Source: Kalaharituber pfeilii
Lineage: Eukaryota; Ascomycota; Pezizomycetes; Pezizales; Pezizaceae
Direction of reading: 5' to 3'
NCBI GenBank assembly: GCA_015179045.1
Contig: WHUZ01000034.1
Location: 434,001 to 498,000, forward strand
DNA length: 64,000 bases
In this document: positions 45,151-57,528 of the stretch, in pieces
Numbering within the stretch: the first letter of the stretch is position 1
Layout of the letters: every line of letters begins with the position of its first letter
Translations under genes and position numbers: made by a program
Notes under the pieces: generated by a model
Databases searched by the model: none
What the model was told of the DNA's origin: nothing
What the model saw: the letters and a program-made list of their open reading frames with translations, nothing else

Positions 45151-48100
45151 TCCTCCCCCACCTCCCCCCGCGAGCGGCAAAGGCTGCGAAGCGCAGCGCG
45201 CCACGATGCTGCCTCTTGCCTCCTGTTCACGCTGCGAAGGTGCTAGCATGCGCAGGCGAGAGAGGCCTGCGGGAGGTTCACGCGATCGGCGCATTCAACA
45301 AACGCCGCCTTCCCTGCCCCCACCTGACAGCGCCTGCAACTTGGTGCGTGATGCTTTCAGCTTGGGCTTGCTGGCTCGCAGCCGTCTGCCCACTGGCTGC
45401 TGGCCGGCGGCGGAATCAGCAGTGCCGCGATGAGGATAGCCCGCCCGCGCAGGCCCGGCAGCAGAGCTACTTACAAGTGCGCACTGAGGAGGTATAGCAA
45501 GATGCTAGCAGCACGAAGCGTACATTAAGCTCAAGCCCTATGAGCGTGAGGCAGGCTGCGCAAATTGATGCTGCAGACATGCTGCAAGTGTGTATCGTGA
45601 CGGTGATACCGGTGCTCCAACGAAAGCTGCCGTGCTGCTCTGAGTAGACGGATATCGCCCCCCCGCCATCGTAGCGCACTGGGAAGGCCGCATCATGCAA
45701 ACTTGCTGGATGCAGCCAGCAAAATTTGCCCCGTGGGAGGGGACATTGCTGGACACGATACGAGGCCCCTCACTGGCACGCACCCCGCCCTCCGTCGCTT
45801 CCGCGCGCCCCTCCCCTCCCCTCCCCTAGATACTCCCCTCCCCCACCTCGGTACCCCCTCCCCCGCCATCGCATCCCATTCCAATCTCGCCCAGCTCCGT
45901 CTCTCCAATCCCAAGCTTGCGAGCAAAAGCGCACCCACGGTGCTAGCTAAATATGGTAGTAGGGCAAGTCTCGTGCCTAACCTGATCCCGTAGTCCGGCG
46001 TCTATTTCGCGAACCCAATTAGCGGATCGAATTACACAGCTCTGGTAACAGGACCAATAATGTTTCTGTCGACATGGTACGGGCGATCCTCATCTCATAT
46101 TCGAAGGCGCATATGTATTCAACCGCGCCAGCCTAGGACCAAAGCAGAAGCCTTTGCTCGTCGATTTTCTGCTAGGGCAGGAACGTACCTCTTCGACCCC
46201 CATCAATATGCATGCACAATACCATTCAGTGTCCATGAGCGCATAATGAGTTGCTTTACCCCTCAAAGCCCATGCCCATTGCAGTATCCCTCAGCTGCTC
46301 CCGAACCATCCCAATGATGTCGTGCGCCAACGGGCTGCAGCGGTTATCGCGGGATTGGCTCGTTTCTTTCACATTTGAGCTCGTGGCTTCCAAAAATAGA
46401 TCTGAAACGCTGGGCATGTCTTGCATGGGCTTGGCGATCGATGCATGCGCCCGACAAGTTTTCAGAATCTTGGCATTAATCAGACTAACTTGGTGCGGAA
46501 AGCTCGTGGAATTTTGTAACACTTGGCACTAGACTACTTGTACATAACTTGACCATTACAGTACTCACATAAACTAACAAGACTTTTTGGAAACTTCTTT
46601 TCAATAAGACATCACGAGGTTGCTTCTTCAATACGACTGAACTTTTGCGTCTCTTCTTTCACGTGTAACACCATTGCAGACATCACTTCGTCCAAAATCC
46701 AAAGTGGGCACGGCCCAACTTGCCATCTGCTCTTCTTTTTTCCTCAATTCACTCAACAGAACGGTACATGTCACCAATGTGGCATAAAAGATAATCACAA
46801 AGGGGCTGTTGTTGGGGAAGGAATATTGGACTTCGCTGATATGTTAACAGCAGCAGTTAAAAGGATAGGAAGAAGTCGGAGGTGGAGGGTTGAGGGTGGT
46901 CAAGGGAGCCTTTGAATGCTAGAGTGCCAGATATTCTCGCAGAAAATGACAAAGTGGCCGAATCTGCCAGCTGTGCGGACTTGCGGCTTTTTCTAGAGTC
47001 CTTTTAGAGAATACCCAGTCTGCTTACTATTGGCGTTACTGGAAAAGCTAATAGATGTTGTTTCTTGATGGTGCTGGGGCCTTATTTGATGTGATGCTTG
47101 AATCTTCGCTCAATCCATAGCGTTGTGACTAGTATGCCTTGATATCTACAACAAAAGTCAAATTTCAAAATATTGCAAGGAGAGTCGGATATCAGAATTC
47201 TCCCTAATGTGCCTTGCCTTGATTTGGAGCTCAATATTAATGTAACCTAGTACAAAAGCGGGAGGAAGCCGAAACCGTGAGTCCAGCTATGTATCCATAA
47301 ATCGCAACCATTCTACAACAAATCTACCCCAGGCCCCCCTGCTCAACTGACTTACATTGCACGAGTGTGTCTACATCATTCCATCCAAATTCAATATGAC
47401 GAGGGGCCAGATGCCAAGTCTAGCGAGATGGCACCTGCGCATGTCTTGGAATGAGGGTAAGTACTTCAATCAGTCAAGTGCACAGGTACGTACTTGTACT
47501 TACATCTATGTATTCTATGAAACGAATTTCAATCAATGAGCAGATGTGTTAATGAATTGTTCTCGTGCCCAGACTATTATTTTCGGCCTACGCGGCCGTA
47601 TTGCACCTCTTGGCAGCACCCAGTGCCCGTCTGGCTACGAGAACATTAATGAATATACCTTGGACATATTGCAACTAGCTATATCTACTTTCTGACACGC
47701 CAAAAAAAAAAGGTCTCAGAATTATCAACAGGCAGTAGACGAGCTCAGTGTTCTCTCTCGGAGGAAATTTCTTATATAATGACCCATTCATCTTTTTTGA
47801 TAATAGGGCGCGGAGACCAGCTTGATAACCTAATGAATAATCTCGAGAGTCAATCATCTTCAAACTGGCAATTGGATGACCGTTTGCAAAGCTCTAGGCT
47901 AACGAATCTGTCGACGATAGTTCAAAAAATGCCTACACCTACCAGAGATACGGACGGAAGATTCGTAAGGCAAGATGGCTAATTGATGTTGGAATTTAAC
48001 TTCCATTTTTTTTGTGGGAACAATCCATTTTCGATTCAAGTCTTTTTTTTTTTCTTGGGACACAACAAATTAGATGATGTGCTGTGTTCCACTTGTTGCT

Positions 48101-48383
48101 TCAGTCGATTGTCGAGTTTTATCATTATATGATTCCTGTTCAAAAGAGACAGGGCTTGATTGCTAATACAATACTATCAGTCTCAAAGACTGCGATACTA
48201 TCTATTAAGCCTATTCAAAGTTGACTTCAACGCTTTTTTCCTTCAGGGAAGAAGAACACGAAAAGTAAGAGGAGAGAAATAAGGATAGAGATGTAAGAAG
48301 AGAACCAGTTTACTATATCTTGAGAACACAACGGAACAACTGTAAGACCTAACAGGCAAAACCCAGTAATACTGTGACCCTCA

Positions 48384-48417
<34 letters not shown>

Positions 48418-48428
48418 TGATGATGATC
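48384..48428. repeat. (ACG)n/(ATG)n trinucleotide microsatellite
   Basis: About eleven ACG units followed by four ATG units. Non-coding in any gene I can support. Confidence 0.9.
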
Positions 48429-50395
48429 TCTTCTGAGGGCCCCCCTTCTTTCCTCAAGAAATACCCTTACCTTCCCGGTACCCCTTCCCTTTTTGGAAGT
48501 TACCCCACCCACAGGCCTTCGCCCACCGTGGCACTTGAAATGCCAAGATTCCCACAATACCCTGAGCAGCTGGAACGTTGTAAGTAGCATAGTTCAATAG
48601 AAGAACTCTGGAGCTATCTAACGGTATCAATTTTATTGGTGCGGAAACTGTGATTGAGCGGAAAAATGGACTTTTAACAAGACTCGTTAAAGTCAACTTG
48701 ATTGCCTCTAATGTTGATATTTCTTCAAATAAATCATATGTTTGTTGGTACCATCTTGTACCCATCTTCTGTAGTCACGTGCTTCATGACTATTCTATTT
48801 ACTAAGCGAGGCTAGTCTCGTAAACCATACCTGGGCTATATTAATTGGGATGTGTTTGAATGGTGAACCGCCACAATAACAAATTTAAAGGCTATCTGCT
48901 AATTGAACATATCTTGGTACCATTCTGAGACTGCGTACTCGTCCCTAGACTGACCTTTGGCGTAAAATGTGGCAAGTTCTTGGGAAGATTTATGTAATTA
49001 CATTTTCGAACCCAGGAGTGTTTTCATGCCCTACTGAACAACTAAGGAGCTCTGGGTACAAGGGAGTTTCGTGCCCTTCAAAGTGCTTGATTCAAGTAGT
49101 GAGCTAACGCACATAATGCTCTTTCTGCAGCATTGTAGGCAATAACATGAATTCGTTCTCAAACAAACTTAGTCTCGTAACGAAACAAACCGAAGCCTAC
49201 CCCAGATGGTTATGACTTCGCAACCTGGCGGCGATAGTCTGGTTGTGGCGGCGGCTAAGTTGGTGATTTTTCCAACACTGCAAGAATCATGTCCATTACC
49301 TCTGAATGCATACCCAGGAGATTGCTTGACTTCCACCTTTCAGCTCCCATCCAACTGAACATCCGGAGCTTAACCTTGAGAACTTGATCGATTTAGTGGT
49401 GCTCCTACTCTCTGGGCACACGCGAACAGGACCTCACAGCTAGAGATTTGGGCGCCCTAACGAACCTCTTGATATATAGATGCGGTCCGCTTTTCTGGCA
49501 ATAGAACGGCTAGGATTATCTTCACATTCAGCTGTACATACCATGTAGCCGTTAGATGATACGTATTTCCCATCAGCCCAATCCAGGGCAACCCCTTGCT
49601 TCCTGGCGCTTCTGTGTCGTTCGGGGTTCAGGGGTAATTTCCGAATTTCTGGAGTAACATCAATGGAACTGACTTCCCCCGAAATTTTTTCCATTGGGAC
49701 TGCAACGTTCTCATCAAGCAAACTCCTTTGCGCGTTCGCGATTGGCTTACCACAAGCTAACCGTAGTTCTGGAGGCACGACTGAGCAGTTAGCATGCCCT
49801 GCAAGGCCAGAGAATAATAAAACAACTAAAAAAAAAAAAAAAAGCAACTTGCCAAATTTGTTCCCACAACTCTTGGGCAGGGTCACGCATGGATTATTAA
49901 CACCTGAAGCTATTAAGCAATCCAGAGGACGATTTGGAGGGTTTGAACAACATATCACTCACTTCCACCAAAAGAAATCCTGTTCTGGTTGGATAACCCT
50001 TCGAAGAGCACATTCAAGGACACCCTTTTGGCCAGAAGGAGTTTGGGAAATCAAAGAGGAAACCACATAGTGTGCGTGAGTCTCCGCCTATACGTCCCGT
50101 CCGATATTCGGGCCCCTCTTATACCTACGGATCTGCAGATATCCTTCTCCGCCTTCTGTGCTTCTGGCACATCGTAAGCTTTCTGGTGAGATTCATTTGA
50201 GCAGCTGCCTACACTGTTTTCTTAGGCGGTATTTGATTAATTCGACGACCACGCCTGCCCAAAGATTCAGAAATCAGGCCCAGCCCGACTTGTGCTCCAA
50301 ATTAAACAGAATAGGAGCTCGAGCATTAACCGATAGAACAACTCCTTCACAACAATATACAAACACAGTTTTCAGTTAGCCACAACGAGATCGCA

Positions 50396-53300
50396 ATGAG
50401 CAACAATTTACCCCGACAAGCTCTTTCTCCAGTGTCGGTAGCCGGAAGTGACTGGTCCGGCATCTCAAGATACCAGTCCATACAATCAATCAACTCGGAC
50501 TATTATAATAATGGTGCGGATGGCGGGAGTCCAAAGATGGGACCACCAAATCGCTCGGCTACGTTTCAACCAGGCGGGCCACCACCGCCGCCTATAGCAC
50601 CGTTCAGGGACATGCATAGAGACTCCCGCGATGACGGCCGTGGAGGACATCTGGGTGGAGCGCCATCGCCCCCATCATCTGTTGCGAGGTCATCCGATGG
50701 AGCAGCGCTGTATACAAATGACCCTTCTTATGGATCATTGAAGGGCATTGTAGTGGAAGAAGAACTCGCAATTCATCATGCTGCACTGAAGAAGTTACTG
50801 GTCCAGGACTTATTGAACGAGAGAAACCCGCAGCAGAAACGAGCTAGGGATAAACTATTACGACTTTCGGGGGTACAATTTCACGAACTTTCAACTGATG
50901 TGTATGATGAGTTACAGCGAAGACAGATGGCCAGCGAGAGAAGGGACTCTGGCCCGACGCCGGCATATTTACCGCCGAAGGAATCGTTTCATCCCAAGCG
51001 AAATCAGGCTCGCATGAAACTTAGTACCCTACCTGTTCCAAGATTCCGGGACTTGGCAAAAGATGTTTTCTATGAGCTGGAAAGAAGATACCCGCAATTT
51101 TCCGACGGCCCTGACCCCCCATTGAGCCCGACCGGAAGTATGACAAGTGTAAGGAACTTCCCACAGCCCCCTGGCCCGGGTCGAATAGGGAGTCCGGGCC
51201 CGGGAAGGATTGGTTCTCCAGGTCCCAATGGAATACGTAATGGACCGCCGCAAGGCTATCCCGTGGGGCCACATGGTCCCGGAGGGCCAGGGCCAGCTGG
51301 ATCCAATCAGTTTGGACGGCCACTCCCAAAGACGTTCCAATCGAATACAATTATCCCAAACAAGAGTACAATGGTGGAGGAAGATGATGATGACGGAGGG
51401 GTTGACGATGACCCGGAGAGTCTCTATGGACTAGATGACAATAAACGAGAAACTAGAGATACTTTGCCTAGCATGAGCGGGCCTCCTGGGAGTAGCGATG
51501 GTCCGAAGAGGGAAAGCTCAAGCTCCAAAGTCAGGAGTCGAGCAGGTAGTTTAAGAAGTATGAATGGAAGCATAAGCGGCTCAGTGCTAACAGGTATTGG
51601 GGGTGAGGTATGATACAGTTTCCTTATAGTTTCGAGTTGTAAAGAAGCATAATAAGGTCCAGATGCTGATGACGCGCAGGCGGATAAAAAAGTGATTGCC
51701 GATTACCAATCACAGGTTTCATCATTACAACAGCGGCTGGAGGACCTAGAGATAACTCTGAGAGAAAAGGAGGCAGAGCTTATTCGGATGAAGGATGAAG
51801 AGATGCAACGTGAGGCTGTAAGGCTACTTCATTGCGCTGAAGGCTGTTAACCGTTAATCTAACACAGTTTAACTATAGTCAATCCTTCAAGAGCAAAAGG
51901 AATGGCAGGGCGATAAGTTCGAGCTTGAGTCGAAGATTGTAACCGTAGAAACGCACAATGACTCTCTAAGGGATGAGATTTCGAAACTCAAAGAAAATTC
52001 CGAGGCCATTGAGAGATCTTTGCACGGTCAGATTGAAAACCTAAAGCAACAACTAGAAGATGTGAGCCGCCAACTTGATGAGGGATCCTCAAGGATCGCT
52101 GCAACTGCGGATGGTGATTATGAAGTACTGTTGGCAAAGCATGAGGAGTTAAAGGCTGAGTTGAGAGAGCAACAGGAGGTTCAACTGACCAAAGCCCTTT
52201 CTTGGTAAATTGGATTTACTGACCTCTTGATATATAGGTGACTGAAGAAGTTCGCCGTGAGGCTACAGAGTTTCTGAAGGAGATGAAATCCCTGTCCGAG
52301 CGCAGTGCTGAATCATGGGAACGTGAAGAAAGACTTTCTCAACAAGTAGCCAAACTACAAGACGAGGTAAAAGATTGGAAGGGCAGATATGCTCGAGCAA
52401 AGACTCAACTTCGGAGCATACGTACAACTTCCATGGGGCTTGCTATGCAACAATCGTCACCTTCTCTTGCAGCACGAGATGGAGGATTCACGGACTCCAA
52501 TGGTATTATTAAGGATGTACATGTCACGAAATTCCAGATTGCTATTGATGATATGTTGCGAGCGGCCAGAGGCGTTGATCCAACTACTGCCCTTGAACAT
52601 ATGAAGACTGTTGTAGTGGCTACCCGGGCTATCACACGATGTGTTGATGAAGCGATGACATCCCTCGCCGCCTTGGAAAACGCAGATTCGATAGCGAAGC
52701 TTAAATCGAGGGTATCTGCAACTGCAAACAACGTTATAACGGCAGCAAAGAACCATGCTACAGCGAATGGTCTATCCCCTGTGTCACTTTTGGATGCTGC
52801 TGCGAGCCATCTTACCGCAAGTGTGGTGGAGTTGGTTAAAATGGTTAAGATAAAGCCCTCACCGCCAGCAGAATTAGAAGATGTTGCTGAAGAACTTGTG
52901 AAAGAGGAGCCTCCGTTATCTGAACATTCAAGGCAACAGTCAGTGGCGTCTTCCGCCCCAAGCCAAATCAATAGGGGATCAATCAGGCATTCCCCTGAAC
53001 GGCACCGAGCCGCTACTCCAACTAAATTCACGCCCCCACCAACACAGTCGACCCCACAATCTGCAGTATTCCTAAGAATGAGTACAGATTCTGCGTATAG
53101 TGCGATGAGTTCAACTAGAGACTCCTTTAGGGAATCAAGAGGAAGTGGGGTAGGGCCGAATGGTAACGTCAACTGGGGCAAGAGAGATGGACTATCAATG
53201 ATGTCTCCTCCACGGAATATTCCAAAGGGCCCAACAATTGGTATTCGGACAGCTGAAAATAATGTCGAGGAGTTGAGGGTAAGTTGTCCTCATATTCTCT

Positions 53301-53843
53301 GCAAGTTATTGTGCATATGTCTCACATAATTTTCAGATGTTCGTGGAGAACCATTTTGAAGGCATTGTAGAGTCCATTCAAGCTCTCCTCACGGCAATCC
53401 GCGGCGATTCGGACATGTCAGTTTTGCGCAAAGACGTATTTGAGATCGCAGATGTCGTTGGCAAGGTCGTGAACTCTACACAATCTTCAATGTCCTTCAC
53501 TGGAAACATACTGCTCCGCGAAAGAGGTCAAATCACGGTAAGCAAACTTGGCGATTGCCGGGAGAAGATGCTGGATCTTGCAACACAAGAAGAAAGTATA
53601 GATGGAAAGCCAGGTAAAGAATTCAAGGCCAAATTAGCAGGTCTATCTTTTGACATGGCGCGAGAGATAAAGGTATGATGAATACTTACCTTAATAAGTT
53701 TATCCATTTGCTTTCAATAGACGTTAACTAGATTATAGGAGTTGGTCAAGACGGTGGAGGATATAGATTATGAAGCCAGAGCGGAGGTTACATCTAGTAT
53801 GCAAGAAATTTTCCTGCAACCAGAGTCTGATGATTTACGATAA
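50396..53843 (+). CDS. SPA2: Spa2 polarisome scaffold protein
   Basis: Six exons: 50396-51607, 51680-51817, 51879-52178, 52238-53278, 53337-53672 and 53739-53843. All introns (58-72 nt) are GT-AG and in phase 0, giving 1043 residues. Two tandem Spa2-homology (SHD/GIT) repeats lie at residues ~125-175 (LKKLLVQDLLNERNPQQKRA, then LSTDVYDELQRR) and ~195-235 (NQARMKLSTLPVPRFRDLAK, then DVFYELERRYPQF). They dock MAP-kinase kinases and Rab-GAPs in yeast. A Pro/Gly linker carries two PGPGRIGS repeats, then an FQSNTIIPNKSTMVEED block typical of filamentous-fungal Spa2. Exons 2-4 encode a long coiled coil (SSLQQRLEDLEITLREKEAE onward). The C-terminal globular region (HVTKFQIAIDDMLRAARG onward, then MFVENHFEGIVESIQALLTA) is the conserved Spa2 C-domain. 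The protein acts at hyphal tips to organise actin with formin and Pea2/Bud6. Confidence 0.94.
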
Positions 53844-56800
53844 GTCTTGTATGACTGATTGTGATGATGTAGCAAATTATTCCGTGATAATTCAAGAATC
53901 ATATTGGGTTTCTCTGGCAATTAGTAGTAATGAAGCGTTTAATATCAAGATTTGGACGGGAGTTCTTAAGTTCGCCAGTCCACTATTTGCTATGTTACTT
54001 TGTATCCTTTTCTTCCCCCTTGTCTGGCTTTTTTAAATCTCGAGGCAGTTCATTACATGTGGTCGCCCCATCTCAACTTCAGGACATCTCTCTTGTTTCA
54101 ATTCTTGTATGAAATTTTTGGGGGATTTTTGAGTTTCTTCTAGGTACATGGGTCATGATATCTATATCTCACTGGGAAAGCTAGCATTAACACAATAAAA
54201 ACGATAGTCTCGTGCCCGACGAATTGGAATACTATGATCTAGAACTCACAGATAGCATACCCCGAGGCTATCGCTTTTCCACGGAGCAAAGGAGTGGAAA
54301 ACATTAACTGATCGCCACGTGATATTTGCGATCGGGGGACTAAGGCCACCGGTGGCAAGCAATGTGTACCATTTCAAGCAAGTATGCATAAATGGGGCGA
54401 GCAGGGTGGTGGGTGGCAAGGGGGCAGCGGTCTGTGTCCTAGTAGGGTGCTCTTGCTTGGTATCCAAGGAATTACTAGTAGAGAACTGTACTCAGTACTG
54501 TGCATCTACTCGAGTAATGTATGTAATGCTTAACTTACAAAACGGGAATGCAAGTCTCGTGCAAGTCTATGTAGCTGTCTAAGGAACCGCGTGCACACCA
54601 CACTCGGTTAAGGATAGTCGCGCAAGGTGTTAGATTGTCTCAACAAACGCTGCGAATATAGTAAAGCTATCATACTTGCGAGGGCAGAACAACAAGAGAT
54701 GACGCTTGCTGTGCAGCTGTTGTAGTCAATACACCAGGGGCAGCTAAGGTTTGGGAGCAGCCCCAGCCGTTGACACCGTATCATATGAAAATTGTGAAGC
54801 CGTCAAGCAAGCCCCCTTAAAATTGGGGATGGCCGTCAGTGGTACTCCGCCCCGATGCCGCATCCTTGTATATATCGACGCAGTTATGATCTCCTTCAAG
54901 TTGGGAACCCTAGCCAGCTTCTGGGGATTGGTGCATGTTGCATAAAGCTCGAGGCCCCGTGGTACATAGCGATATGCAGTCGACAGAACGCTGGGCCAGA
55001 ATAGGACGGCGCAGCCCTCACTAGCCTGGGCCGCTACTTGCTCGCACGGTACTAGTACTAGTACTGTGCCTTGCTGGGGCAGGGCAAGGGCGGCCTCCGA
55101 CCAACCAGATTCTGCGGAGGCCCGCTAACACCGAAGCGCTTAGCGCTGCGATCGAACCTTTTACCTTATCTTGACCTGTCTTTCCTCTCCAATTTCGCCG
55201 ACGAATGGAGATCGTGGGAGTTAAATTCCACACAAAAGGGAGCCCGAATCCGCCAAGGAGATTCGATCGTGGCCCATGTTCTACACCGCCAGTGCAGCGT
55301 CGCAGCGAGATTCCAAGTCTGCACACACGTACAATGGGCTTGTGCGAAATTGCGTTTGCGAACCACGTGCCCATGAGCGAGATGCAAAGAATGGGCAAAA
55401 CCAAGGAGAGACTGAGCCGCTTACTGTTGCCCTGGATTAATTGCGCCTGGACCGATCACAGGCATGTGCGTTAATGCGAAGTCACTTTCTCCCTTACCTG
55501 AGCCGGTCGATGTTTCGCCGTATCAGCCAAGTATTACGCACAGCACTACTCCAGAAGGTCTCACGGTGCTCAGTCGAATTCTCTGGTTTCACCATGATAC
55601 CAAAGCAGGTATTCTCCACGGCATGGTATGGTATGCCTCGCAATTGTGGGTCCGCAGGGGCGAAATAATTTTAATTCAGCGATAGCCTTGGCTGCAATTT
55701 GATATAGCGCATGCAGATGAGGGAGCAGCGGGCAGAGTCATGGACCCTTTGCCCCCAACCGCTGGCACTGCGAGTGTCGTACTGCATAGGTTACCTACTC
55801 TACATGTGCCTACCTGCGAGTCTCGCTTCTGGCCTCCATCTGCATATACAGTTACAACGTCAAATGTTTCACTGGCATCGCAACAAGCTATTGGGCACTG
55901 TCTGCATGGCCAACTTCTGTGCAAACCATTACGCTTAAGATCAGCTATCAATTGACAGCGATTGTATGGATGGGACAGATAGCGTCAAGCTAGCAAGCTG
56001 CACCACAACCCCAACCCGCCTGTGAGCTCGAAATATGTACCAGTGCATCTGTTAGCACCTGCTCTGAGTATGTCTCTCTTTTATTTTTCTCGGTGCCTAA
56101 AGTGTGTGTGTGCGTGTTGCAATTTCGATTTGGCAACTGATCAGCGGCTACAAGCCATGACTTCTTTTGGCGTACTTGCTACCAAGGGACCTGGGCATCC
56201 TCCTCCAGATACAATATTGAGTACGTCTTTCCTCATCCAATGCTGGCAAAACTGTTCTTATGCAGCCAGTGACCTGGCCTATGCATTCACAGACTCACGC
56301 CTTAGACGTGTGCTTGTGGTTTCAAAACTGCCCTGCCGCCCTTTCTCACTGCTGCCTGCTTGTTACTATTACAACTCTCTAACTTTCTGCCAAAATCATG
56401 AAATTGGGACAATCCTGAATAGCTAGAAAGAGAGCTCCCAACTACCAAGGACTGGCTGTTGCAGACAATTCTCCTCTCTATGGGTACAATTCCTCTGGTG
56501 GTCTAAACACTGCGGACTGTGCTGTAGGTTTTAATGGCTTCTAGCTTGCAGCTGGTGAGGTCGATTGCACACAGTCCTTTTCTTTTTTTTTTGAAAAAAT
56601 CAAAAAATTAATAAATAAATACAAATAAATTCTGGATTATCATATTTTAAAAATAACGATTTTATTTTATTTTTCGCCCCAGAGATGCTTGCCGTGTGAA
56701 ACGCACAATGCCCTGTGTAACTCTAATGGCCTGGAGTTTCCAGCCGTAATAACCGTCCCACAGTCTGGTTGACCCATGCACACCTGCAATTAACAACGCG

Positions 56801-57528
56801 CATCACTAGACGTTGACCGTACAGCCATACCTGCCTTCCAACCACTGAGAAAGAGTGCTCAGAAAAAAGGAACAGAAATTATAAGAGAAAAGAGCGAAAA
56901 TAACCCCGAAAAAAAACTGGTGGAGTCGATACTGATCCAAATCTGGAGTGGACTAGCCCTTCCCTTGTATACAAAAGGCAAAACCCGCTGACAAGCAGCC
57001 AGCCTTCCGCGATCGCGCACCTTCCGCAGGCAGGGAAGCACAGGTGCAGCACCAACTAGGGGGGAGGGCTAGAAATCATCTGCTTCTATCATGCTTCCTA
57101 TTGCTTGCTTGCTTGGTCCGGGACGAAACCCAACTTAAGCTTTGAAATTACACTACATATAACCTAACCCAGAAGGTCGGAATTCTTTAAAGGGACGGAA
57201 ATCTCCTTTTGAGGCCTCATCTGTACCAAAAATTGGTGGGGTACCTGCCTGCCCATTTTATATCTTTTCTTCCCTTCTCCTTGTGTTTGATTTGCTTGCT
57301 GCCATAAGCACCAGGAGAGGAATACATAATCTTGCGGTGACAGGGTCTTCTTTATACGCGCTTCCACCTGCATAAAATCGAGAATACTGAACAGCAACCT
57401 CTTATCGATCTGCGAATCTGCGAGTTCAACAATTCTCAAGTATCAAGAAAAGCAGGCAAAAGTGTTGCATAAGAAACCACCAAGACTTGTAGGGGTGAAT
57501 CGGTAGGCTTGTTCACTTAGCCGAAAAT
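53844..57528. other. Intergenic, 3.7 kb
   Basis: No gene is supported. A short palindromic GTACTAGTACTAGTAC run occurs near 55,049-55,064. The region 54,700-56,400 has modest GC content and scattered short open frames with no family signal. 56,580-56,670 is AT-rich. The right ~400 bases are the promoter and leader of the Zn2Cys6 gene. Confidence 0.5.

Larger units (their letters stand above)
43619..50395. other. Gene-poor 6.8-kb interval with GC-rich block
   Basis: From about 43,640 to 46,000 the DNA is very GC-rich, with overlapping open frames on both strands that are composition artefacts (long Gly, Pro or Arg runs). It holds G17, C22 and a 7-bp minisatellite, listed separately. 46,000-49,400 shows no supported gene; an open frame at 47779-47982 (containing RGDQLDNLMNNLESQ) and a minus-strand one at 48454-48765 are unrecognised. 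49,440-49,958 (minus) has an open frame with VALDWADGKYVSSNGYMVC, possibly an exon of an unknown gene, but I could not build a full model. The right end is the leader of Spa2. Confidence 0.45.

Noticed and set aside
44694..45294. Long open frames on both strands in the GC-rich block
   Set aside because: They overlap in several frames, contain homopolymeric Gly/Pro runs from C22 and the minisatellite, and show no domain.
49440..49958. 172-residue minus-strand frame with GVALDWADGKYVSSNGY
   Set aside because: Crosses an A/T-run translated as FFFFF, has no convincing start or splice structure and no recognised domain; mentioned only as a possible exon in the interval description.
52405..53181. 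258-residue minus-strand frame inside Spa2
   Set aside because: Antisense shadow of a well-supported Spa2 exon.
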